A stretch of DNA of 64,000 nt, from positions 744,001 through 808,000 of the forward strand of contig NZ_CP089588.1 of assembly GCF_021249345.1 (NCBI RefSeq), written 5' to 3'. Of the stretch, positions 27,717 to 36,705 are shown piece by piece. The position numbers and the translations under genes were made by a program. A model generated the notes under the pieces. The model worked only from the letters and a program-made list of their open reading frames with translations. It made no database searches and was not told where the DNA came from. The first letter of the stretch is position 1. The number at the start of each line of letters is the position of its first letter. The DNA comes from Halobacterium wangiae (GTDB lineage Archaea; Halobacteriota; Halobacteria; Halobacteriales; Halobacteriaceae).

Positions 27717-30700
27717 ATGAGCGAGCACGAGGACCGGACGGTACTGCTCATCGGCAGCGGACCAATCCAGATCGGCCAGGCCGCCGAGTTCGACTACTCG
27801 GGCGCACAGGCCTGCCGCGCGCTCCGAGAGGAGGGCGTCCGAGTCGTGCTCGTCAACTCGAACCCCGCGACCATCATGACCGACCCGGAGATGGCCGACG
27901 CCGTCTACATCGAACCCATCACGACGGAGGCCATCGCGGAGGTCATCGCGACGGAGGACCCGGACGGCGTCATCGCCGGCCTCGGCGGTCAGACGGGGCT
28001 GAACGTCACCGCCGAACTGGCCGAGGAGGGCGTCCTCGACGAGTACGACGTCGACGTCATGGGGACGCCCCTGGACACCATCTACGCCACCGAGGACCGC
28101 GACCTCTTCCGCCAGCGTATGCAGGACCTCGACCAGCCGGTGCCGCGCTCGACGACCATCTCGCTGGCCGACGACGAGTCGGTCTCGGAGTTCGACGAGG
28201 GCGCACTCGCCGAGCGCGTCGAGGCGGCCGTCGACGACGTCGGCGGCCTCCCGGTCATCGCGCGCACGACGTACACGCTCGGCGGCAGCGGGTCGGGCGT
28301 CGTCGACGACATGGACGAACTCCTCGCCCGCGTGCGCAAGGGCCTGCGCCTCTCCCGGAACGGCGAAGTCCTGATCACCGAGTCCATCGCCGGCTGGGTC
28401 GAACTGGAGTACGAGGTGATGCGGGACGCCGACGACTCCTGTATCATCGTCTGCAACATGGAGAACCTCGACCCGATGGGCATCCACACGGGCGAGTCGA
28501 CGGTCGTGACTCCCTCGCAGGTCATCCCCGACGACGGCCACCAGGAGATGCGCGACGCGGCCCTCGAAGTGATTCGCGACCTCGGCATCGAGGGCGGCTG
28601 CAACATCCAGTTCGCGTGGCGCGACGACGGCACGCCGGACGGCGAGTACCGCGTCGTCGAGGTCAACCCCCGCGTCTCCCGCTCGTCGGCGCTCGCGTCG
28701 AAGGCGACCGGCTATCCGATCGCCCGCGTGACCGCGAAGGTCGCGCTCGGCAAGCGCCTCCACGAGATCACCAACGAGATCACCGGCGAGACGACCGCCG
28801 CCTTCGAACCCGCCATCGACTACGTGGTGACGAAGGTGCCGCGGTGGCCCATCGACAAGTTCGAGGAGACCGACTTCACGCTCTCGACGGCGATGAAGTC
28901 GACCGGCGAGGCGATGGCGATCGGCCGCACGTTCGAGGAGAGCCTCCTGAAGGCGCTCCGTTCCTCCGAGTACGACCCGGCCGTCGACTTCGGCGTCGTG
29001 GAGGACGACGAACTCCGCGAGGCGTACCTCGAACGGCCGAGCCCGGACCGCCCGTACGCGATGTTCGAAGCGTTCGAGCGCGGGTTCTCGGTCGACGAGG
29101 TCGTCGAGGCCACTGGCATCTACGAGTGGTACGTCGAGCGGTTCCACCGCATCGTCGAGGCGAGCAAGGTGGTCGTCGACGGGGAGTTCACCCCCGCAGC
29201 GACCGCGGGCTTCACCAACGCGGAGATCTCCGCGCTCGCGGGCAACGTCTTCGAGGACAGCAGCCTCACGTGGCTGCCCGAGACGCGCGGCGCGTGGCGG
29301 GAGGCCGCGGAGGTGCCCGCCGGCGACGCCGACGCACTCCCCGTCTCCGCGGAGCGCGCGGGCGTCGGCCAGGTCGAGGCCGCGGTGCCCGGCCGGACGT
29401 ACAAGCAGGTCGACACCTGTGCCGGCGAGTTCGAGGCGTCGACGCCGTACTACTACTCCTCGCGGCAGCCCGAGTGGTTCTCCGGCCCCTACGAGGGCGA
29501 CGCGGCCGCCGGCGAACTCCGCGTGAACCGCGACGTCGAGAGCGTGGTCGTCGTCGGCGGCGGCCCCATCCGCATCGGACAGGGCGTCGAGTTCGACTAC
29601 TGTTCCGTCCACGCGGTGCGCGCGCTCCGCGAGCAGGGGATCGAGGCGCACGTCGTGAACAACAACCCCGAGACCGTCTCGACGGACTACGACACCTCCG
29701 ACGGGCTGTTCTTCGAGCCGATCACCGCCGAGGAGGTCGCCGACGTCGTCGAAGCGACGGGCGCGGACGGCGTGATGATCCAGTTCGGCGGGCAGACCTC
29801 CGTCGACATCGGCGAGCCACTGGCGGCCGAACTCGACCGCCGCGGCGTCGACTGCGAGATCATGGGCACGTCCGTCGAGGCGATGGACCTCGCGGAGGAC
29901 CGCGACCGCTTCAACCGCCTCATGGACGAGCGCGGGATCGCCCAGCCCGAGGGCGGCAGCGCCACGAGCGAGACGGAGGCGCTCGAGCTCGCCCGCGACC
30001 TCGGCTATCCGGTGCTCGTCCGCCCGAGCTACGTGCTCGGCGGGCGCGCGATGCAGGTCGTCCACGACGACGCGGAACTGGAACACTACATCGAGGAGGC
30101 CGTCCGCGTCAGCCCGGACAAACCCATCCTCGTCGACGAGTTCCTCGAAGACGCAGTCGAGCTGGACGTGGACGCCGTCAGTGACGGCGAGGACGTGCTC
30201 GTCGGCGGCGTGATGGAGCACATCGAGGCGGCGGGCGTCCACTCGGGCGACTCCGCCTGCGTGATTCCGCCGCGCTCGCTCGACGACGACACGCTCCGTC
30301 GCGTCCGCGAGGTCACCGAGGCCATCGCCTCGGCACTGGACACGATGGGACTGCTGAACGTGCAGTTAGCAGTACAAGACGACGAGGTCTACGTCCTCGA
30401 GGCGAACCCGCGGTCCTCGCGGACGGTGCCGTTCGTCTCGAAGGCGACGGGCGTCCCCATCGCGAAACTCGCGGCGAGGGTGATGGCCGGCGAGACGCTG
30501 GCCGACCTGGACGTCAGCGAGGGCGTGCCCGAGCAGTACAGCGTCAAGGAGGTCGTGTTGCCGTTCGACCGCCTGCCGAACTCCGACCCCCGTCTCGGCC
30601 CGGAGATGAAGTCGACGGGCGAGGTGATGGGCACCGCGTCGTCTCCCGAGATGGCGTACTGGAAGGCCCAGCAGGCGGCCTCGAACGCCCCCGAGGCGGG

Positions 30701-30977
30701 CGGCACCGCGGTCGTCGACCTCCCCGTCGAGGGGTACGACGACCACTTCGAGGTCGCCGAGTTCGCGGACGTCCCCGAGGCCATCCGCCGTGGCGACGTC
30801 GACTTCCTCGTCTCCGACGACCGCGAGGCACTCACGACGGCCGTCGAGGAGGAGATCCCCTACCTCTCGACCGTCGCGTCCGCGGACGCGATGGTGGCGG
30901 GCCTCGCCCACCGCGAAGACGACCTCGACGTGCTACCGGTCGGCGACCGGCCGATCCGCGACGAGTCCTGGGGGTAG
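27717..30977 (+). CDS. carB: Carbamoyl-phosphate synthase large subunit
   Basis: CarB makes carbamoyl phosphate from bicarbonate, ATP and ammonia supplied by CarA, feeding arginine and pyrimidines. The 1086 residues hold two ATP-grasp halves: RTVLLIGSGPIQIGQAAEFDYSGA and SVVVVGGGPIRIGQGVEFDY mark the starts (about residues 6 and 560). The C-terminal allosteric MGS-like domain is present. I chose the ATG at 27717 (MSEHEDRTVLLIG) because the TATA-like GCTTATTA at 27683-27690 puts transcription start a few nt before it; the ATG at 27693 would lie inside the promoter spacing. Confidence 0.97.
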   Translation: MSEHEDRTVLLIGSGPIQIGQAAEFDYSGAQACRALREEGVRVVLVNSNPATIMTDPEMADAVYIEPITTEAIAEVIATEDPDGVIAGLGGQTGLNVTAELAEEGVLDEYDVDVMGTPLDTIYATEDRDLFRQRMQDLDQPVPRSTTISLADDESVSEFDEGALAERVEAAVDDVGGLPVIARTTYTLGGSGSGVVDDMDELLARVRKGLRLSRNGEVLITESIAGWVELEYEVMRDADDSCIIVCNMENLDPMGIHTGESTVVTPSQVIPDDGHQEMRDAALEVIRDLGIEGGCNIQFAWRDDGTPDGEYRVVEVNPRVSRSSALASKATGYPIARVTAKVALGKRLHEITNEITGETTAAFEPAIDYVVTKVPRWPIDKFEETDFTLSTAMKSTGEAMAIGRTFEESLLKALRSSEYDPAVDFGVVEDDELREAYLERPSPDRPYAMFEAFERGFSVDEVVEATGIYEWYVERFHRIVEASKVVVDGEFTPAATAGFTNAEISALAGNVFEDSSLTWLPETRGAWREAAEVPAGDADALPVSAERAGVGQVEAAVPGRTYKQVDTCAGEFEASTPYYYSSRQPEWFSGPYEGDAAAGELRVNRDVESVVVVGGGPIRIGQGVEFDYCSVHAVRALREQGIEAHVVNNNPETVSTDYDTSDGLFFEPITAEEVADVVEATGADGVMIQFGGQTSVDIGEPLAAELDRRGVDCEIMGTSVEAMDLAEDRDRFNRLMDERGIAQPEGGSATSETEALELARDLGYPVLVRPSYVLGGRAMQVVHDDAELEHYIEEAVRVSPDKPILVDEFLEDAVELDVDAVSDGEDVLVGGVMEHIEAAGVHSGDSACVIPPRSLDDDTLRRVREVTEAIASALDTMGLLNVQLAVQDDEVYVLEANPRSSRTVPFVSKATGVPIAKLAARVMAGETLADLDVSEGVPEQYSVKEVVLPFDRLPNSDPRLGPEMKSTGEVMGTASSPEMAYWKAQQAASNAPEAGGTAVVDLPVEGYDDHFEVAEFADVPEAIRRGDVDFLVSDDREALTTAVEEEIPYLSTVASADAMVAGLAHREDDLDVLPVGDRPIRDESWG

Positions 30978-31001
30978 GCCGGGAGTACTGCTCCCACCCC
31001 C

Positions 31002-31268
31002 CTACGCGACGACGAACACGGCGATACCGCCGGCGAGGAACGCGGCGAGCGCGTACCACGGTTCTCTCCTGACGGTTCGACTCGCTGCGCTACCGTATCG
31101 AGCGACGCCCAGCGCCGCGACGACGAAGACGACGCCGAGGGCGACGCCGAGGTCCGGGTAGTCGGCGGTGCGGAGGTAGGCGGCGAACGCGCCCACGGCG
31201 GCCCCGAGCACGGCGGCGTGCCACTCGCGGAACGTCAGTTCGTTCGCCGAGAAGACGGACTCGGACAT
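31002..31268 (-). CDS. Small membrane protein, 88 residues
   Basis: It begins MSESVFSANELTFREWHAA and has three hydrophobic helices (about 18-34, 42-57 and 70-88) separated by short polar loops. No family recognised. It is convergent with carB across a 24-nt gap and divides it from carA. Confidence 0.6.
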   Translation of the reverse strand: MSESVFSANELTFREWHAAVLGAAVGAFAAYLRTADYPDLGVALGVVFVVAALGVARYGSAASRTVRREPWYALAAFLAGGIAVFVVA

Positions 31269-31362
31269 TGGTTTCTCGTATTTCGACGGTGAAGATAAGG
31301 CTTCGGGCCGCGGGCTCTCCGGCGCAGCGACGCGAGAACGAGGGGGCAGACAGCCGGCGCGG

Positions 31363-32424
31363 TCAGTCCGCGGCCAGCGACATTCGACGCGACTCGGCCA
31401 TCGCGAGCACGTCGTCGAAGAAGTCGAGGGTGTCGTTCGGGCCGGGGTTGGCCTCGGGGTGGTACTGGCGCGTGAGCACGTCCATTTCCGCGGAGTCCAG
31501 TCCCTCCGGGGTGTCGTCGTTGACGTTGATCTGCGTCACGTCGAGCGCGCCGGGGTCCGCGACAGTGTAGCCGTGGTTCTGCGTGGTCATCACGACACGG
31601 CCGCTGTCGTGGTCGAGCACCGGCTGGTTGACGCCGCGGTGGCCGAAGTCCATCTTCTCGGTGGTGCCGCCGAGCGCGCGGGCGACGACCTGCTGGCCGA
31701 GGCAGATGCCCGCGAGCGGCACCTCGCCGACGAACTCGTCGACGAGCGCCTCGGCGGCCTCGAAGTTCGCGGGGTCGCCCGGCCCGTTCGAGACGAACAG
31801 GACCTCCGGGTCGATCTCGGCGACCTCGGCCGGCGTGGTGTCGTGCGGGAGGCGGTGGACGGTGGCGCCACGCTCGACGAGGGAGTCGACGATGGACTGC
31901 TTGGCGCCGCAGTCGACCAGCGCGACGTCGACGTCGCCGTCTCCGTACACCTCGGGTTCGGCGACGCTGACGCGCTCGCCGACGTCGGTGACGTCGCTCA
32001 TGTGCGGGCAGTCCGCGAGCTGTGCGCGTGCGTCGGCGGGCGTCGCCTCGGGGCCGGCGGCGATGCCGACCTTCATCGCGCCGCCCTCGCGGATGTCGAG
32101 GACGAGGTCGCGGGTGTCCAGGCCGTCGACGGCGGGGACGCCCTCCGCGCGCAGCCAGTCGGCGACGTCGTCGGTGAGTTCGCGGGCGACGACGGCGCTG
32201 GGATGGACGCGGTCGGACTCGAATCGCTCGTCTCGGACGCCGTAGTTCCCGATGAGGGGGTACGCGAAGGTCAGCACCTGTGCCTCGTAGGACGGGTCGG
32301 TGAGGCTCTCCTCGTAGCCCGTGTACGCCGTGGTGAACACGAGCTCGCCGCGCGCCGTGCCGGGGGCGCGGGCGTTGGCCTCGACTACGTCGCCAGTTTC
32401 GAGCGCGAGGTAGGCGTCCGGCAT
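31363..32424 (-). CDS. carA: Carbamoyl-phosphate synthase small subunit (glutaminase)
   Basis: CarA releases ammonia from glutamine and passes it to CarB. The 353 residues have the N-terminal CPSase_sm domain (about 1-140) and a class I amidotransferase with the nucleophile in GICLGQQVVARALGG and the HPE pair in YHPEANPGP. The ATG at 32424 lies about 30 nt from a strong TATA ATTTATA (reverse strand, 32451-32457). Its gene is opposite to carB, so the two subunits are not in one operon; the shared operator motif may coordinate them. Confidence 0.96.
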   Translation of the reverse strand: MPDAYLALETGDVVEANARAPGTARGELVFTTAYTGYEESLTDPSYEAQVLTFAYPLIGNYGVRDERFESDRVHPSAVVARELTDDVADWLRAEGVPAVDGLDTRDLVLDIREGGAMKVGIAAGPEATPADARAQLADCPHMSDVTDVGERVSVAEPEVYGDGDVDVALVDCGAKQSIVDSLVERGATVHRLPHDTTPAEVAEIDPEVLFVSNGPGDPANFEAAEALVDEFVGEVPLAGICLGQQVVARALGGTTEKMDFGHRGVNQPVLDHDSGRVVMTTQNHGYTVADPGALDVTQINVNDDTPEGLDSAEMDVLTRQYHPEANPGPNDTLDFFDDVLAMAESRRMSLAAD

Positions 32425-32450
32425 TACGAGTTACCCATGGTGGAGCGGAG

Positions 32451-32457
32451 TATAAAT
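32451..32457 (-). promoter_or_regulatory. TATA box of carA
   Basis: ATTTATA on the reverse strand is centred about 30 nt before the carA ATG. The 19-bp motif at 32464-32482 abuts it on the upstream side. Confidence 0.65.
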
Positions 32458-32463
32458 CTTGCT

Positions 32464-32482
32464 TTCGTAACTGAGTTTCGAA
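32464..32482. promoter_or_regulatory. Near-palindromic operator candidate between carA and lrp
   Basis: TTCGTAACTGAGTTTCGAA is a palindrome apart from its centre base and one T/T pair. TTCGTAA recurs at 32484-32490, exactly 20 bp (two helical turns) further. It is between the divergent carA and Lrp-type gene, and a close copy sits upstream of carB. Confidence 0.65.
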
Positions 32483-32521
32483 ATTCGTAATCCTTTTTGT
32501 GTGGGGCTCGCACGTGAGGGT

Positions 32522-32935
32522 ATGGACGACATCGACCGGCGCATCCTGGACACGCTCCGACGGGACGCGCGGACGCCCTACACCGAGATCGCCGACGACA
32601 TCGGTGTCAGCGAGGGCACCGTCCGCAACCGCGTCGACAGCCTCGTCGAGAAGGGCGTCATCGAGCGCTTCACCGTCGCCACCTCCACCGGCAACGTGAA
32701 GGCGATGATCGAGATCGGCGTCGCGATGGACGTCAACACCCACGAGATCGGCGACCGGATGGTCGAGTGGAGCGAGGTGGACTTCGTCTGGCAGGTCTCC
32801 GGGGAGGACGACATCGTGCTCGTCGTCGACGCGACGGACACGGGTGGCGTCAACCAGCTCGTGACGAAGGCCCGCGAGCAGGAGGAGGTCGTGAGCACGA
32901 AGACCCGGCTCATCCTCGACGAGAAGATGGGGTAG
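32522..32935 (+). CDS. Lrp/AsnC family transcription regulator
   Basis: The 137-residue protein has an N-terminal winged helix-turn-helix (MDDIDRRILDTLRRDART, then EIADDIGVSEGTVRNRVDSL) and a C-terminal AsnC/RAM ligand domain (about 65-137; VWQVSGEDDIVLVVDATD). Lrp proteins bind amino acids and control metabolism genes. Its position beside carA and the shared near-palindrome suggest it controls carA, carB and itself; that target set is inferred. Confidence 0.88.
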   Translation: MDDIDRRILDTLRRDARTPYTEIADDIGVSEGTVRNRVDSLVEKGVIERFTVATSTGNVKAMIEIGVAMDVNTHEIGDRMVEWSEVDFVWQVSGEDDIVLVVDATDTGGVNQLVTKAREQEEVVSTKTRLILDEKMG

Positions 32936-32975
32936 AGTCGAAGCGCTATTAGTTCGGGTCCACCTCGGTGTGTCC

Positions 32976-33599
32976 ATGAGCGATACAGAGCCCAGCGTTC
33001 CCGTCGAGTCGTCGCGGGACGACGAGACCGCGGAGAACGCCGAACAGGACGTCGTCACCGTCGACCCCTACGACGAAGCGGAGGGACTCGCCAACCGCCT
33101 CGACGCCCACACCGAGGGCGGCATCCGCCACCGCGCGTTCACCTGCCTGCTGTTCGACGAGGACGGGCGGATACTGCTCGCCCAGCGCGCCGCCCGCAAG
33201 CGCCTCTGGGACACTCACTGGGACGGCACTGTCGCCAGCCACCCCGTCGAGGGCCAGACTCAGAAGGAGGCCACCCGCGAGCGCCTCGAGGAGGAACTCG
33301 GCATCACGGCCGACCAGTACGACGAACTCGAGGTCACGGACCGCTTCGAGTACAAGCGCCACTACCTCGACGAGGGCGTCGAGTGGGAGGTGTGTGCGGT
33401 GCTCAAAGCGACGCTCACGGACACCAGCGTCGACCCCGACCCGGACGAGGTCGGCGGCGTCCTCTGGGCGGACTACGAGGACCTCCACGAGAACCCGCGG
33501 TACTACCGCCAGCTACGCCTCTGCCCGTGGTTCGAGATCGCGATGCGCCGCGACTTCGACGGCGACGCCGACCCCGTCCCCGACGGCGTCCGCGAGTAG
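32976..33599 (+). CDS. idi: Isopentenyl-diphosphate delta-isomerase type 1
   Basis: Idi interconverts IPP and DMAPP for archaeal ether-lipid chains. This is the NUDIX-fold, type 1 enzyme of 207 residues, with the catalytic Cys near FTCLLFDEDGRILLAQRA and the Nudix-like stretch HPVEGQTQKEATRERLEEELG. The ATG at 32976 is 27 nt after a TATA-like CTATTAG. An acidic N-terminal tail of about 35 residues is typical of halophiles. Six Ts follow the stop (33608-33613). Confidence 0.93.
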   Translation: MSDTEPSVPVESSRDDETAENAEQDVVTVDPYDEAEGLANRLDAHTEGGIRHRAFTCLLFDEDGRILLAQRAARKRLWDTHWDGTVASHPVEGQTQKEATRERLEEELGITADQYDELEVTDRFEYKRHYLDEGVEWEVCAVLKATLTDTSVDPDPDEVGGVLWADYEDLHENPRYYRQLRLCPWFEIAMRRDFDGDADPVPDGVRE

Positions 33600-33607
33600 G
33601 GAGTCGG

Positions 33608-33613
33608 TTTTTT
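33608..33613 (+). terminator. T6 tract after idi
   Basis: A run of six T residues starts nine nt after the idi stop and ahead of the JAMM gene. Archaeal termination at such U-runs is well established; no strong stem precedes it. Confidence 0.45.
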
Positions 33614-33637
33614 CCGGTCGCCCGCCCAAGCAGGAGC

Positions 33638-34054
33638 GTGCTCGCGCTCTCGCGGTCGGCCTACGACGCGATTCTCGACCACGCGCGAGCAGACGCGCCA
33701 CGCGAGGCGTGTGGCGTCCTCGTCGGCGAACGTTGCGACGAGGAGCGACGAGTCGAGGCGGTGCGCCGGGTCCCGAACGTCGCCGCGGCGCCCCGCGTGA
33801 CCTACGAACTCGACCCCGAGGCCACGATGAGTGTCTTCGACGAGGCCGAGGCGACGGCACGCGACGTGGTCGGCTTCTACCACTCCCACCCCGCCGGCCC
33901 GAGCCACCCCAGCGAGACGGACCGCGAGGACGCGTCCTGGCCGGACTACGTCTACGTGGTGGCGTCACTGGCGGCGCGTCCGCCGACGCTGGACGCGTGG
34001 CTGTGGACCGGCGAGGCGTTCGAGCGCACCGACGTCGTCGTTCGAGAGAACTGA
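33638..34054 (+). CDS. JAMM/MPN+ metalloprotease (desampylase family)
   Basis: The 138-residue MPN+ domain has the general base Glu in PREACGVLVGE and the zinc motif HSHPAGPSHPSETDREDA, which has the His-x-His-x10-Asp spacing. This is the layout of haloarchaeal JAMM1, which cleaves SAMP modifiers off proteins. The start is a GTG at 33638, 24 nt after the T-tract. A SAMP1 gene is also in this window (56656-56931), 23 kb away. Confidence 0.85.
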   Translation: MLALSRSAYDAILDHARADAPREACGVLVGERCDEERRVEAVRRVPNVAAAPRVTYELDPEATMSVFDEAEATARDVVGFYHSHPAGPSHPSETDREDASWPDYVYVVASLAARPPTLDAWLWTGEAFERTDVVVREN

Positions 34055-34058
34055 GCCG

Positions 34059-34292
34059 CTACCCGCGAATCGCCGTCCAGACGCCGACCGCGCCGAGCAG
34101 GATGGCGGGGATCATCGGGATGGCGAGGTACGTGTCCCGGAAGCTCAGCCCGAAGCTCCCGGCGCCGACGAAGTAGACGTAGGCGGGCGCCAGCAGCCCC
34201 GTGAGGACGAGGACGGCGACGACCAGCCACTGGGCGCGCTTGCTCATCGCCCGCTCCGTCGTGGCCGCCTCGGGTTCGTGGGGGTTCGCCAT
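34059..34292 (-). CDS. Small two-helix membrane protein
   Basis: The 77-residue protein starts MANPHEPEAATTERAMSKR and has two transmembrane helices (about 21-43 and 53-74). Its start overlaps the stop of the upstream reductase gene by one base (TGATG), so they are one operon. Function unknown. Confidence 0.65.
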   Translation of the reverse strand: MANPHEPEAATTERAMSKRAQWLVVAVLVLTGLLAPAYVYFVGAGSFGLSFRDTYLAIPMIPAILLGAVGVWTAIRG

Positions 34293-35332
34293 CAGTAGTC
34301 GCTGTCTGGTCTTACGACCACCTTCCCAAAGCCCTCACGGTTCTCCAGCAGTTCGTGGGCGCGGGCCGTCTCGCTCATCGGGAGCACGTCCCGGATGCGG
34401 ACGTCGAACGTGCCGTCCCAGACCAGCGAGAGCGCGTCGTCGGCCTCCCCGGGCGTCGCCATCGTGGAGCCGAGCACGGAGAGCTGGTTCCAGAACAGCC
34501 GCTGGACGTGGGTCTCGGGCTTCCCGCCGGTGGTCGCGCCGCAGGTGACCAGGCGCCCGCCCTTCGCCAGCGAGCGCAGCGACTGCCCCCACGTCGCTTC
34601 GCCGACGTGGTCGACCACCACGTCCACGCCGCGCTTGCCCGTCCGGGCCCGGATCTCGTCGGCGAAGTCCACGTCGTCGTAGTCGATGGCGTACTCCGCG
34701 CCGAGTTCCTCGGCGTAGCGGCGTTTCTCCTCGGTGCTCGCCGTGGCGTAGACGTCGGCGCCCGCGTGGTCCGCGATCTGGACTGCGGCGTGGCCGACGC
34801 CGCCGCTCGCGCCGAGGACGAGCACGGACTCGCCCGGGTTCACCTCCGCACGCGTGACGAGCATCCGCCACGCCGTCTGGAAGACCAGCGGTGCGGCCGC
34901 CGCCGTCTCCCAGTCGACGCCGTCCGGGACGGGCAGGAGGTTGTCCTCTGGAATCGCTGCGCGCTCGCTGTGGACCCCGCGGACGTGCTCGCCGATGACG
35001 TGGAACGACGCACACAGCGGGTAGTCGCCGTCCCGACAGAACTCGCAGTCTCCGCAGTAGACGCCCGCAGAGAGCGCGACGCGGTCGCCGGCCTCGAAGC
35101 GCGTGACGTCTGGCCCGGTCTCGAGGACGACGCCCGCCGCGTCGCTCCCCGGGACGTGGGGCATCTCGAGGTCGAGGCCCGGCATCCCGCGGCGCGTCCA
35201 CACGTCAAGGTGGTTGAGCGCGCCCGCCTTCACGTCCACCAGCACCTCGTCCCGGCCGACCTCGGGGTCCGGTACCTCCCCGTAGTCGATGACGTCGGTG
35301 CCGCCGTGCCCGTCGAAGCGAACTGCCTGCAT
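34292..35332 (-). CDS. Zinc-type medium-chain alcohol dehydrogenase / quinone reductase
   Basis: The 346-residue MDR protein has the GroES-like N-terminal domain, four structural-zinc-type cysteines in YCGDCEFCRDGDYPLC, and the nucleotide motif VLVLGASGGVGHAAVQIA. It lacks the usual catalytic-zinc Cys in the loop that reads AGALNHLDVWTRRG, which is more quinone-reductase-like. The MQAVRFDGHG start at 35332 matches the family. The substrate is unknown. Confidence 0.85.
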   Translation of the reverse strand: MQAVRFDGHGGTDVIDYGEVPDPEVGRDEVLVDVKAGALNHLDVWTRRGMPGLDLEMPHVPGSDAAGVVLETGPDVTRFEAGDRVALSAGVYCGDCEFCRDGDYPLCASFHVIGEHVRGVHSERAAIPEDNLLPVPDGVDWETAAAAPLVFQTAWRMLVTRAEVNPGESVLVLGASGGVGHAAVQIADHAGADVYATASTEEKRRYAEELGAEYAIDYDDVDFADEIRARTGKRGVDVVVDHVGEATWGQSLRSLAKGGRLVTCGATTGGKPETHVQRLFWNQLSVLGSTMATPGEADDALSLVWDGTFDVRIRDVLPMSETARAHELLENREGFGKVVVRPDSDY

Positions 35333-35405
35333 GTCGCGGTGGTCGCGGGGAACGACCAAAACTGTGGGGTTCACGCTTTTGCCACGGGCCTCCGAAGGCC
35401 AGCAC

Positions 35406-36029
35406 ATGGTCGACTTCCAATCGAGGGACACGCGCCGCGGCACGGACGAACGGACGGACGACCCGCCGGACGAGGAGGAGACGGAGGAACTCGAAGAGCA
35501 CGCCGAACACGACCACCACCACCACCACCACGACGTCGAGCAGGTGGGTGCGGCCGTCGTCACCGTCTCGTCGACGCGGTCGCTCGACGACGACCCCGCG
35601 GGCGACGCCATCGCGGCGGCGTTCGAGGACGACGGCCACGAGGTCGTCACCCGCGAACTCGTCCGCGACAGCTACGACGGCGTGCAGTCGACGCTCGACC
35701 ACCTCGTGAGCCGCGAGGACGTCGACGTGGTGGTCTCCACCGGCGGCACCGGCGTCACGCCCGACGACGTCACCGTCGAGGCGGCGGGCGCGCTGTTCGA
35801 CAAGGAACTGCCCGGGTTCGGCGAACTGTTCCGCCGCCTCTCCTACGACGAGGTCGGGACCAGGGTCGTCGGGACGCGCGCGGCCGCCGGCGTCGCCGAC
35901 GGGACCCCGGTGTTCTGCCTCCCCGGTAGCGAGAACGCCGCGCGTCTCGGTAGCGAAGAGGTCGTCGTCCCGGAGGTCGGCCACCTCGCCGGACTCGCAC
36001 ATCCCCACAGGGACGACGAGGCCGAGTAG
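35406..36029 (+). CDS. moaB: MoaB/MogA-like molybdopterin adenylyltransferase
   Basis: The MoCF_biosynth fold is shown by AVVTVSSTRSLDDDPAGDAI and VVVSTGGTGVTPDDVTVEA. It should adenylate molybdopterin before metal insertion. A tail of about 50 residues precedes the fold; it is acidic and carries a run of six His (DHHHHHHD, about residues 36-43), a natural metal-binding patch. The 207-residue length with this tail is longer than bacterial MoaB (about 170). Confidence 0.88.
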   Translation: MVDFQSRDTRRGTDERTDDPPDEEETEELEEHAEHDHHHHHHDVEQVGAAVVTVSSTRSLDDDPAGDAIAAAFEDDGHEVVTRELVRDSYDGVQSTLDHLVSREDVDVVVSTGGTGVTPDDVTVEAAGALFDKELPGFGELFRRLSYDEVGTRVVGTRAAAGVADGTPVFCLPGSENAARLGSEEVVVPEVGHLAGLAHPHRDDEAE

Positions 36030-36101
36030 GCAGTACTGGGTGGCGTCGATACCGCCGAAAAAGCGCACGGAGTTCGGGTGGTTCGACCGCGACTCGCCGC
36101 G

Positions 36102-36503
36102 TTACGCGTCGGCCGACTCGGCGTCAGTCTCGCCGTCCGCCGAGAGCAGGCCGCTCAGCTCCGCCCCGAGGTCCTCGAGGTCACCGTCGAGGAACGCGTT
36201 GATCTTCTCGTGGACGTCGCTCACGCGGTCCGGGACGGGCGTCGGCATGTCGGTCGGCGGCCCCGCGTCGCCCGCGTTCTCGGACGCCGACGCGTTCCCC
36301 GCCTCGTCGGCGTTCCCGCGTTCTCCGACGTCGCCGGCCGCCGAGGCGTTCGCCGCGGCGCTGCCGTGGTCGGCGGAACTGTTGTCCGCTTCGTCCGGCG
36401 TCTCTGCAGCCTGTCCTGCTGGCGTCGCGGCGCCGGCCGCAGCCACACCGCCCACGAGGACGGTGACTGCGAGCGCGACGGTGAGTACTGTTTTCGCGTT
36501 CAT
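36102..36503 (-). CDS. Secreted Ala/Asp/Gly-rich protein with signal peptide
   Basis: The 133 residues begin MNAKTVLTVALAVTVLVGGV, a Sec-type signal peptide with Ala-x-Ala near residues 22-28. The mature part is acidic and Ser/Ala/Asn-rich (NASAAGDVGERGNADEAG) and ends in a helical segment VSDVHEKINAFLDGD. No lipobox Cys and no domain recognised. It may be a surface or secreted protein. Confidence 0.6.
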   Translation of the reverse strand: MNAKTVLTVALAVTVLVGGVAAAGAATPAGQAAETPDEADNSSADHGSAAANASAAGDVGERGNADEAGNASASENAGDAGPPTDMPTPVPDRVSDVHEKINAFLDGDLEDLGAELSGLLSADGETDAESADA

Positions 36504-36705
36504 CGCGTCTGGTCCTGGGTCGGCGACCCACTTCAACGGGGGAAGCGCTGAGGTCGAATTCCCTCGCGTCGGACCGTCTGAACCCCGATTAACTCGAATT
36601 AGTCGCGATTTGTGCCGACCGTGGAGGTCCACAGAGCCGACCACCCGTGGTTCGACGCGGCGCGTGGACTGTCCCTATTTGGGCGTCGGCCGTCTACCGG
36701 CGAGT

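Noticed and set aside
26880-30242. A 1120-codon reverse frame opposite carB
   Set aside because: A shadow of the carB frame; the complementary strand encodes a complete CarB with all motifs.
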